NCBI GenBank assembly: GCA_002713885.1
Contig: PAVC01000022.1
Coordinates: 11,332-16,694 of the forward strand
DNA from: Fidelibacterota bacterium
GTDB taxonomy: Bacteria > Fidelibacterota > Marinisomatia > Marinisomatales > UBA1611
Direction of reading: 5' to 3'
Length of the DNA: 5,363 bases
Shown: positions 1 to 5,363 of the stretch, in pieces
Layout of the letters: the number at the start of each line of letters is the position of its first letter
Numbering within the stretch: the first letter of the stretch is position 1
Made by a program: the position numbers and the translations under genes
Notes under the pieces: model-generated
What the model saw: only the letters and a program-made list of their open reading frames with translations
Told to the model about the DNA's origin: nothing
The model's database searches: none

Positions 1-351
1 CGTGGTGTTGTCTTATCAGGTGTAAGCGCAGGAGCTATATGTTGGTTTGACAAAGGCGTGACAGATTCCTGGGCAAGTAATCTTAATGTAATAGATTGTA
101 TGGGCATTCTAAGCGGGAGTTCTTGCCCGCATTATAATTCAGAAAAAGATAGAAGGCCTAGTGTCCATAAATTTATTAAGGAAGGTAAATTGTCCTCATT
201 ATATGCACTCGAAGATGGTGCAGCCATACACTTTAAGAATGACAAACTATATAAGAATATTTCTTTTGTGGATGATGCTAAGGTGTTTATAGTAGAGAAG
301 GATATAGGTGAGATAAAAGAAAATGTTCAAAAAATGTATTCCTTATTATAG
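1..351 (+). CDS. Peptidase family S51 (PepE/YgaJ-like), C-terminal half, 5'-truncated by the window edge
   Basis: The frame is open from base 1 to the TAG at 349-351, giving 116 residues; family members are usually about 200-240 residues, so roughly half is missing to the left. It begins inside the nucleophile elbow: G-V-S-A-G-A with the catalytic serine at visible residue 9 (bases 25-27), followed by ICWF. C-P-H-Y at residues 42-45 carries the likely catalytic histidine (His44), and A-L-E-D-G-A-A near residue 70 is another conserved block. Asp22 (in TDS) is a candidate third triad member, but this is less certain. The family comprises cytoplasmic serine peptidases; Salmonella PepE cleaves Asp-X dipeptides, but the substrate of this YgaJ-like branch is not well defined. 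The GTG at 58 is internal to the gene and is not its start. It lies 41 bases before the next gene on the same strand. Family assignment is secure; substrate is unknown. Confidence 0.88.
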   Translation, partial: RGVVLSGVSAGAICWFDKGVTDSWASNLNVIDCMGILSGSSCPHYNSEKDRRPSVHKFIKEGKLSSLYALEDGAAIHFKNDKLYKNISFVDDAKVFIVEKDIGEIKENVQKMYSLL

Positions 352-392
352 TTAGTTTAGATCTTCTTATTTATTAAAAAAAAATTATAATT

Positions 393-1172
393 GTGGATAA
401 TGATCTTAAACTTGCGATAAATGCTTCATTAAAAGCTGGTGAAATTATAATGCAGTACTACTGTGATGATTATGAGATAAAGGAAAAGGGATATCATAAT
501 CCAGTCACAACTGCTGACAATGAAGCTGACACCTACTTAAAATCAACATTGATGAGTGCCAGACCACAATATGGTTGGCTATCAGAAGAGACTGTAGACT
601 CAAAAAACAGGCTAAATAAAGAAAAGGTATGGATAGTTGATCCTCTTGATGGGACTAAAGAGTTTATTGAGGGCGTACCACAATTTGTTGTAAGTATCGC
701 GCTGGTCGAAAAAGGAATTCCTATTATAGGTGTTCTGCATAACCCAGTCACAAAAGAAACATTTCATGCTGCTAAAGGGGAAGGAGCTTATTTAAACCAG
801 GGTCAATATAGATGCAGTATTAAAGATTCTACAAGAGATATGGTTATTCTTAATAGTAGATCAGAGACTCGAAGAGGCTTGTGGGAACCATATAAAAAAC
901 ATTTTAAAGAGCTACGACCAATAGGAAGTGTAGCCTATAAAATGGGTTTAACCGCGATTGGTAAAGCAGATATATTTGCAACGCTTAGGCCGAAAAATGA
1001 GTGGGATATATGTGCCGGAACATGTTTAATAAATGAAGCCGGGGGTAAAGTAATTAATCTTAATGGAAAAGAAATAACATTTAACAATCAAAAAACTTTA
1101 ATTGAACCAGGCCTTATTGCTGGGTATAATTTATCAGTAGAAAAAACGTATAAAATATTTAATGAAAAATAA
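393..1172 (+). CDS. cysQ: CysQ-like 3'(2'),5'-bisphosphate nucleotidase / inositol monophosphatase-family phosphatase
   Basis: A 259-residue protein, normal length for the family. Metal-binding motifs are all present: N-P-V-T-T-A-D near residues 36-42, W-L-S-E-E at 62-66, V-D-P-L-D-G-T-K-E-F-I at 82-92 (Asp83, Asp86), G-S-V-A-Y-K at 178-183, and N-E-W-D-I-C-A-G at 202-209 (Asp205). The DPLDGTKEF form and the EWD block are typical of CysQ-type members, which use Mg2+ to remove the 3' phosphate of 3',5'-ADP (PAP) or PAPS in the cytoplasm. PAP comes from sulfate assimilation, sulfotransferases and phosphopantetheinyl transfer. The start must be GTG at 393: an in-frame TAA lies at 375-377 and the next ATG is residue 20. 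No Shine-Dalgarno sequence precedes it. The gene ends 3 bases before thyX. The alternative is another sugar- or inositol-phosphate phosphatase of the same fold; motifs favour CysQ but do not prove the substrate. Confidence 0.87.
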   Translation: MDNDLKLAINASLKAGEIIMQYYCDDYEIKEKGYHNPVTTADNEADTYLKSTLMSARPQYGWLSEETVDSKNRLNKEKVWIVDPLDGTKEFIEGVPQFVVSIALVEKGIPIIGVLHNPVTKETFHAAKGEGAYLNQGQYRCSIKDSTRDMVILNSRSETRRGLWEPYKKHFKELRPIGSVAYKMGLTAIGKADIFATLRPKNEWDICAGTCLINEAGGKVINLNGKEITFNNQKTLIEPGLIAGYNLSVEKTYKIFNEK

Positions 1173-1175
1173 TTT

Positions 1176-1898
1176 ATGAGTGAAAAGAAAATAGAATATA
1201 TAGAAAAAGTTTTGGATAAAGGATACATTGAAGTAGTAGATATGCTCGGAGATGATCTTACACCTGTGAATGCTGCAAGGGTTTCTTTTGGTGGCAGATC
1301 TGATAAATTTACAGACAAGGACAGGAGGTTATCGAAGTTTCTTATTAAGCATAAACATTTTTCTCCTTTTAGGCATCAACATGTTATGATGATAATTAAA
1401 GCTCCGGAGTTTGTAATGAGGCAGTGGTACAAACATGTTGTTGGAATAGAGACAACCTCTGACCACCCAACAAAAGATCATGCTTGGAACGAAATCAGTG
1501 GACGTTATGTTGAATATTCAGATTTTTATATGCCAAAAAATTTTCGTGCCCAGTCGGATGATAATAAACAAGCGAGTGAAGGCCTAGTTGGAGATCAAGC
1601 CAAAGCTGAAAAGCTTTGGCGCGAGGCTCAAGGGAATTCCATAAGTGCTTATGAAAAAATGATTGATATGGGAATGGCAAAAGAGCAAGCAAGGAGCATT
1701 CTCCCTCTTACAGTATACACACAAGTCTGGTGGACAGCCTCTTTTCAGTCTATCATGAATTTCATTGAACTCAGGGATGAGGCTACTGCACAAGTAGAGA
1801 TACAGGAATATGCGAGGGCATTAAAAAAGATAATGCTAGAAATTTTTCCAGAAACGACAAAGCTGTGGCAAGAAGTATACTGGGATAAAGCGGAGTAG
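1176..1898 (+). CDS. thyX: Flavin-dependent thymidylate synthase ThyX with divergent signature motif
   Basis: A 240-residue protein of normal ThyX length. ThyX makes dTMP from dUMP using FAD, NADPH and methylenetetrahydrofolate, as a homotetramer. Visible blocks in order: N-A-A-R-V-S-F (32-38); H-F-S-P-F-R-H (61-67), the FAD-side segment; R-Q-W-Y-K-H-V-V-G (82-90); A-W-N-E-I-S-G-R-Y (103-111); A-R-S-I-L-P-L (172-178), with Arg173 as the expected dUMP-binding arginine; W-W-T near 185-187; and F-I-E-L-R with A-Q-V-E-I (196-209). The usual signature RHRxxSxNExSxRY is 14 residues. Here it is K-H-V then about 12 extra residues before N-E-x-S-x-R-Y, so the first and third arginines are Lys and Val. 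Such KHVVG-type forms occur in other ThyX proteins as far as I recall. ATG 1176 lies one codon after the cysQ stop and no Shine-Dalgarno sequence is seen, so translation is probably coupled. No ThyA is visible. Confidence 0.95.
   Translation: MSEKKIEYIEKVLDKGYIEVVDMLGDDLTPVNAARVSFGGRSDKFTDKDRRLSKFLIKHKHFSPFRHQHVMMIIKAPEFVMRQWYKHVVGIETTSDHPTKDHAWNEISGRYVEYSDFYMPKNFRAQSDDNKQASEGLVGDQAKAEKLWREAQGNSISAYEKMIDMGMAKEQARSILPLTVYTQVWWTASFQSIMNFIELRDEATAQVEIQEYARALKKIMLEIFPETTKLWQEVYWDKAE
1599..1620 (+). repeat. Perfect 9-bp inverted repeat with GAAA loop inside thyX
   Basis: The left arm GCCAAAGCT (1599-1607) and right arm AGCTTTGGC (1612-1620) are exact reverse complements separated by GAAA (1608-1611), a GNRA-type tetraloop. 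The RNA would form a compact stable hairpin. It lies within codons 142-149 of thyX, in the segment between the signature motif and the C-terminal conserved region. No T-run follows, so it is not a standard terminator. Whether it has a role is unknown; the amino acids encoded (AKAEKLW) could produce it by chance. Confidence 0.55.
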
Positions 1899-1935
1899 TT
1901 ATTTTTTAATATAAAAGATAATAAATACTATCTAA

Positions 1936-2634
1936 ATGCTTTGGAAGATTACACAAAATGTATTAACCACTATTGTAGTGCTATACACAGCAATTCACTG
2001 GGGTATAGCGTGTATACCTGGTATATTTTTAGTCTTATACACATTTGAATTAACAAATGAATCCATTCTTTTTTACCGCGCTACATATATAGGAATAAGT
2101 TTAGGCTTAGCTTATGTTATGTGGATGTTGGCGATAATACTAATAACTTCTATTCTTGGGTTTATTTTTAAACCCTCTATTGATAATGTTCGGGTTCCAT
2201 TTCTTTCATTTACCTCAGTTCGCTGGGCCTTTTTAAATGTAATAGATCGTTTAGCTAAACCGTGTGTCCATCACATGGTTCCTTCTTGGATAACTGATTT
2301 TTATTATAGGGCATTGGGGTGTAAGATCGGAAAAGATTGTTTTGTTAGCAGCGATAGAATAAATGATCCTTATTTGGTAACAATAGGTGATAACTCAATC
2401 ATCGGATCAAAAGTTATCATCACTCCACACTTAGCAGAAAAAAATGATTTAGTTCTTTCTCATATAACCATTGGTAATAACTGTCTTATTGGTCTTGGTG
2501 CCCAGATTAATCCTGGATGTGTTATTGGTGATGGTTCGGTGATTGCTTCTAGGGCTATAGTCCCTAAATATACTAATATCCCCGCTGGTGAAGTCTGGGC
2601 TGGGATACCTGCAAAAAAAATAAAGAAGAAATAA
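1936..2634 (+). CDS. Membrane-anchored hexapeptide-repeat (left-handed beta-helix) acyltransferase
   Basis: A 232-residue protein in two parts. The N-terminal part has two hydrophobic spans, about residues 9-36 and 48-78, joined by a short polar loop (ELTNES), so it should sit in the inner membrane. After an amphipathic linker (85-127) comes a left-handed beta-helix, about 128-225, with imperfect hexapeptide repeats such as IGKDCF, IGDNSI, IGNNCL, IGLGAQ and IGDGSV. It ends in the common tail P-A-G-E-V-W-A-G-I-P-A-K. His165 in I-T-P-H is a candidate catalytic base. Hexapeptide enzymes of this type usually transfer acetyl or other acyl groups from CoA or ACP to sugars, amines or lipids. The membrane-span plus beta-helix layout recalls the C-terminal part of Pls-like NRPS proteins. 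ATG 1936 directly follows an in-frame TAA (1933-1935), so the start cannot be further upstream. It sits 37 bases after thyX and 47 before the E1 gene, suggesting it acts on products of the acyl genes. Substrate unknown. Confidence 0.82.
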   Translation: MLWKITQNVLTTIVVLYTAIHWGIACIPGIFLVLYTFELTNESILFYRATYIGISLGLAYVMWMLAIILITSILGFIFKPSIDNVRVPFLSFTSVRWAFLNVIDRLAKPCVHHMVPSWITDFYYRALGCKIGKDCFVSSDRINDPYLVTIGDNSIIGSKVIITPHLAEKNDLVLSHITIGNNCLIGLGAQINPGCVIGDGSVIASRAIVPKYTNIPAGEVWAGIPAKKIKKK

Positions 2635-2651
2635 TATAAATATTTATTAGC

Positions 2652-2662
2652 AGGATTTTCCT
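2652..2662 (+). other. Small AGGA/TCCT stem-loop in the gap before the E1 gene
   Basis: AGGA (2652-2655) and TCCT (2659-2662) pair around a TTT loop. Flanking T-rich (2642-2648) and A-rich (2663-2669) arms could extend the stem imperfectly with bulges. It is the only structure I see in the 47-base gap between the hexapeptide acyltransferase and the E1 fusion. It lacks a following T-run, so a terminator role is doubtful. The AGGA is too far (about 26 bases) from ATG 2682 to act as a ribosome binding site. Confidence 0.2.
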
Positions 2663-2681
2663 AAATAAAATATAAGATAGA

Positions 2682-4898
2682 ATGAATTTATTTAACCGTG
2701 CTGAAATAATAGATCAAAATTTTTCTAAGAGTTTAAATAATAGTACACTCCCAGATAGCGCGATTGAATTAGCTTTGCCTGATGTTAGTTTAGGCTCAAA
2801 TGATCTGATATCTATTTTTGAAAGTCAAATCTACAGCCGGCATATGGATCTCAAAGCAAGAGAGCTGAAAGAAAAAGGTCAATGTTTTTATACCATCGGT
2901 AGTTCAGGACATGAATCAAATGCAGTATTTGGAAATATTTTTCCAATAACAGATATTGCATTTTTACATTACAGGAGTAGTGCTTTTTTTATCGAAAGGT
3001 CAAAAAAATTATATAGTAGTACTCCATTATATGATATGGCTTTGTCTTTTATGGCATCGTCTGAAGATCCAATTAGTGGCGGTAGGCATAAGGTTATTGG
3101 AAGTAAAATGCTTAATATTCCACCACAAACTAGTACAATAGCAAGTCACATACCGAAATCGGTAGGGACGGCTTTTTCTATAGATCGAGCCTGTGATCTA
3201 GATATAAAAGAAAGAGATCTAGATAAAAACAGTATTGTGATATGTAGTTTTGGTGATGCGAGTGTTAATCATGCTAGTGCATTAAGTGGGTTTAATACTG
3301 CGAGGTGGGTAAAGAGTAATGGAGGAAATGTCCCGATCATTTTTATTTGCGAGGATAATGGATATGGGATATCTGTTCCTACTCCAAAAAACTGGATAAG
3401 AAATACATTCTCAAATCAAGAGAACCTTAAATATTTTGATTGTGATGGTTTAAACCTTCTAGATACAATCAATACGGCACAAAAGGCGCAGGAATATTGT
3501 CGTTTTAAACGTTCTCCTGTTTTTCTTCATATGAAAACTGTGAGATTAATGGGCCACGCAGGGTCGGATATAGAAAGTAGCTATCTTAGTATCAGTCAGA
3601 TTGAGGAAACAGAAAAAAATGATCCACTATTACATTCGGCAAGAATAATTCTTGATAATAAATGTTTAAGTGCAGATGAAATATTAGACTTATACGAAAT
3701 AGCGAGAATAAAAATACATCACATTTTTGAAAAAGCTACCACAAGGCCAAGATTATCTGATTCATCTGATGTAATGGATACAATAATCTCAAATGATATG
3801 AAGGGGAATATACCGGCTCATTCTGATGAAAAAATAAGATCTAATATTTTCGGAAAAGAATACAAAAGGCTTGACCAGCAAAACCATATGGCAAAATTGA
3901 TTAATTATACGCTTAAAGATATTATGCTTCGGTTTAATAATGCATTAATCTTTGGAGAAGATGTTGCAAAAAAAGGAGGCGTCTACCATATTACAGCTGA
4001 TTTATTTAAACAGTTTACGGTTCGTAGAGTTTTTAACAGCCCACTAGATGAAACTTCTATCATTGGTTTTGCAGCGGGTCTCGCTCATAATGGGTTTTTA
4101 CCAATACCTGAAATTCAATTTTTGGCTTATTTTCACAATGCTGAAGACCAGCTTCGGGGTGAGGTAGCAACTTTATCTTTTTTTAGTCAGAGAAAATATA
4201 TAAACCCAATGGTAATTCGTATTGCAGGTTTAGCTTACCAGAAAGGATTTGGAGGGCATTTTCACAATGATAATTCATTAACAATATTCAGAGATATCCC
4301 AGGTATTATTCTTGCATGCCCTTCCAATGGGTCTGATGCAGTAAAAATGTTAAGGACAGCTGTCAGACAAGCATATACAAATGGAAGAATTGTAGTTTTT
4401 ATAGAACCGATAGCTTTATATATGGTTAAAGATTTACACAAACCCAAGGATAATAAATGGAGTTTCAAATATCCTGATATTAATGAGGAGCTACCACTAG
4501 GAGAATTTGTTACTTATGGTAAAGGAAGGGCGTTGACTATTATTAGTTATGGTAACGGTATTTATCAATCTTTAAAAGCCCAGCCTGAAATAGAAAAAAA
4601 AATCAAAAAGAAAATAAAAATTATAGATCTTTGTTGGCTGTCTGATATTAATATAGACTCTATTTTAAGTGAGATCGGAAATTCTGGTAAGGTTCTTATT
4701 GTAGATGAGTGCAGAATGTCAGGATGCCATGGAGAGGGTTTGATGGCATTATTATATGAAAAATCAAAAAATAATTTATCTATAAAACTTCATGCAGCTA
4801 AAGATAGTTTTATTCCACTTGGTGTCGCAGCAACCTCGACATTACCTAACTGCGAAACGATAGTCCGTCATTCGATAGAATTATATAAAAATGCATAA
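2682..4898 (+). CDS. 2-oxoacid dehydrogenase E1, fused alpha and beta subunits (TPP-dependent)
   Basis: A 738-residue cytoplasmic protein with both E1 halves in one chain. The alpha half (about 40-355) has S-R-H-M-D near 52-56, the entry segment A-S-H-I-P-K-S-V-G (154-162), and the TPP/Mg2+ motif starting G-D-A-S-V-N-H (191-197) and ending C-E-D-N-G-Y-G-I-S-V (223-232). Residues 356-400 form a polar linker. The beta half (about 402-738) has F-G-E-D-V (424-428), P-L-D-E-T-S-I-I-G (454-462) whose Glu457 matches the glutamate that activates TPP, P-E-I-Q-F (476-480), G-G-H-F-H-N-D-N (524-531), and a C-terminal transketolase-like domain (L-P-L-G-E-F onward, 604). The enzyme should decarboxylate a 2-oxoacid and pass the acyl group to a lipoyl carrier; branched-chain 2-oxoacids are the usual guess for this fused family, but the substrate is not readable. 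An in-frame TAA at 2673-2675 fixes ATG 2682 as the start. No E2 or E3 is in view. The stop overlaps the next start by 8 bases. Confidence 0.9.
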   Translation: MNLFNRAEIIDQNFSKSLNNSTLPDSAIELALPDVSLGSNDLISIFESQIYSRHMDLKARELKEKGQCFYTIGSSGHESNAVFGNIFPITDIAFLHYRSSAFFIERSKKLYSSTPLYDMALSFMASSEDPISGGRHKVIGSKMLNIPPQTSTIASHIPKSVGTAFSIDRACDLDIKERDLDKNSIVICSFGDASVNHASALSGFNTARWVKSNGGNVPIIFICEDNGYGISVPTPKNWIRNTFSNQENLKYFDCDGLNLLDTINTAQKAQEYCRFKRSPVFLHMKTVRLMGHAGSDIESSYLSISQIEETEKNDPLLHSARIILDNKCLSADEILDLYEIARIKIHHIFEKATTRPRLSDSSDVMDTIISNDMKGNIPAHSDEKIRSNIFGKEYKRLDQQNHMAKLINYTLKDIMLRFNNALIFGEDVAKKGGVYHITADLFKQFTVRRVFNSPLDETSIIGFAAGLAHNGFLPIPEIQFLAYFHNAEDQLRGEVATLSFFSQRKYINPMVIRIAGLAYQKGFGGHFHNDNSLTIFRDIPGIILACPSNGSDAVKMLRTAVRQAYTNGRIVVFIEPIALYMVKDLHKPKDNKWSFKYPDINEELPLGEFVTYGKGRALTIISYGNGIYQSLKAQPEIEKKIKKKIKIIDLCWLSDINIDSILSEIGNSGKVLIVDECRMSGCHGEGLMALLYEKSKNNLSIKLHAAKDSFIPLGVAATSTLPNCETIVRHSIELYKNA

Positions 4899-5363
4899 AA
4901 AAAGAGTCATTGTTATTTGCCCTGGGAGAGGATCCTATACAAGAGATACATCTAACTATCTTAGTGACTTATCTCCTGAAATAAACAAACAACTAATTGG
5001 TTTTGACAAAAAAAGAGTTGCTGAAAATCTCCCGAAAATATCTGACTTAGATAAAAATAATTTTAGAGCCAAGACACATATGACTGGTGAGAACGCATCC
5101 CCACTAATATATACCTGTAGTATCAATGACTTTATGTTAATAGATAAAGATAGGTATGATGTTGTGGCCGTATGTGGAAACTCTATGGGTTGGTATATTG
5201 CCCTAGCCTTGGGTGGCGTAATTAGTTATGACAGAGGATATGATCTTATACAAACTATGGGAACATTGACTCATAATCATGGATTAGGCGGTCAAATTAT
5301 TTATCCAATTATTGATGATGAATGGCAAATTGATTATGTAAAAAAAGAAATGGTATTAAAAGA
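4891..5363 (+). CDS. FabD-like acyltransferase (ACP S-acyltransferase fold), N-terminal part, 3'-truncated
   Basis: ATG 4891 opens a frame with no stop to the window end: 157 residues plus two bases. FabD proteins are about 300 residues, so about half is present. The N terminus V-I-V-I-C-P-G-R-G-S (6-15) matches the FabD opening F-P-G-Q-G-S. V-C-G-N-S-M-G-W-Y (94-102) matches G-H-S-L-G-E-Y, giving Ser98 as nucleophile, followed by a glycine-containing helix and L-I-Q-T-M-G (119-124). Family members move acyl groups from CoA to acyl carrier proteins. Three key positions differ from E. coli FabD: Gln11 is Arg13, the His before the nucleophile is Asn97, and malonate-binding Arg117 (25 residues after the serine) is Met123. 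That argues against malonyl as substrate. The catalytic His201 region lies beyond the window. The start lies inside the E1 gene (8-base overlap), so the two are probably translationally coupled and work together. Confidence 0.82.
   Translation, partial: MHKKRVIVICPGRGSYTRDTSNYLSDLSPEINKQLIGFDKKRVAENLPKISDLDKNNFRAKTHMTGENASPLIYTCSINDFMLIDKDRYDVVAVCGNSMGWYIALALGGVISYDRGYDLIQTMGTLTHNHGLGGQIIYPIIDDEWQIDYVKKEMVLK

Noticed and set aside
113..130. GCGGG / CCCGC inverted repeat in the S51 peptidase gene
   Set aside because: Only a 5-bp stem with an 8-base loop, and it encodes conserved residues including the His44 region, so coding constraint explains it.
58..351. GTG at 58 as the start of a 97-residue gene
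   Set aside because: The same frame stays open to base 1 and the upstream codons encode the catalytic serine elbow of the S51 family, so this is an internal codon of a longer, truncated gene.
386..391. Perfect TATAAT hexamer just before the cysQ-like start
   Set aside because: Transcription from it would begin at about 397-399, after the GTG at 393, and no good -35 lies about 17 bases upstream (363-368 reads CTTCTT). It also belongs to a 10-base AT palindrome (383-392), easily met by chance in such AT-rich DNA.
1088..1318. Reverse-strand open frames overlapping the main genes, such as this one across the cysQ-thyX junction
   Set aside because: They lie opposite well-supported conserved genes and their translations show no recognisable motif; AT-rich codon use on the + strand leaves such frames open by chance.
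1899..1935. T-run after the thyX stop as a possible terminator
   Set aside because: A run of T follows the stop, but no GC-rich hairpin precedes it; only a trivial 8-base palindrome AGTATACT occurs inside the gene end (1874-1881).
3195..3225. Direct repeat GATCTAGATA at 3195-3204 and 3216-3225, 21 bases apart
   Set aside because: It encodes a duplicated D-L-D element (7-residue period) in a variable surface segment of E1 alpha. Two copies only, no array, and no sign of a regulatory or mobile origin.
1..5363. CRISPR array, tRNA/rRNA, transposase or attachment site
   Set aside because: No regular repeats, no tRNA-like cloverleaf, no transposase motifs and no terminal inverted repeats were seen; nearly all the sequence is occupied by the six genes.

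Overview
The window is AT-rich bacterial DNA in which every recognisable gene lies on the + strand. It holds the 3' half of one gene, four complete genes, and the 5' part of a sixth gene that runs off the right edge. Gaps are 3 to 47 bases and the last two genes overlap by 8 bases, so no stretch over 300 bases is without a gene. The closeness suggests one transcription unit or a few, but no convincing promoter or terminator is visible. None of the five visible starts has a G-rich Shine-Dalgarno sequence; the leaders are almost pure A/T. The organism cannot be named safely. A low-GC proteobacterium or another AT-rich lineage that relies little on Shine-Dalgarno pairing would fit.

Layout: (1) bases 1-351, C-terminal half of a family S51 (PepE/YgaJ-like) serine peptidase; (2) 393-1172, a CysQ-like phosphatase of the inositol monophosphatase superfamily; (3) 1176-1898, a flavin-dependent thymidylate synthase (ThyX) with a divergent, expanded signature motif; (4) 1936-2634, a membrane-anchored hexapeptide-repeat (left-handed beta-helix) acyltransferase; (5) 2682-4898, a 2-oxoacid dehydrogenase E1 with alpha and beta halves fused in one chain; (6) 4891-5363 and beyond, an acyltransferase of the FabD (malonyl-CoA:ACP transacylase) fold.

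The left half is mixed housekeeping: peptide turnover, removal of 3'-phosphoadenosine nucleotides, and dTMP synthesis. The right half looks like a specialised acyl module. A TPP enzyme would decarboxylate a 2-oxoacid, a FabD-like enzyme would move an acyl group between thiol carriers, and a membrane-bound hexapeptide enzyme might place an acyl group on a final acceptor. The FabD-like protein has Met where E. coli FabD has the malonate-binding Arg117, and Arg where FabD has Gln11, so it probably does not use malonyl-CoA. The link between E1 and an altered acyltransferase is the most interesting point here. The expected partners (lipoyl/E2 protein, acyl carrier protein, further enzymes) would lie to the right of the window and cannot be seen. 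CysQ could connect functionally because phosphopantetheinylation of carrier proteins releases its substrate 3',5'-ADP, but this is speculation.
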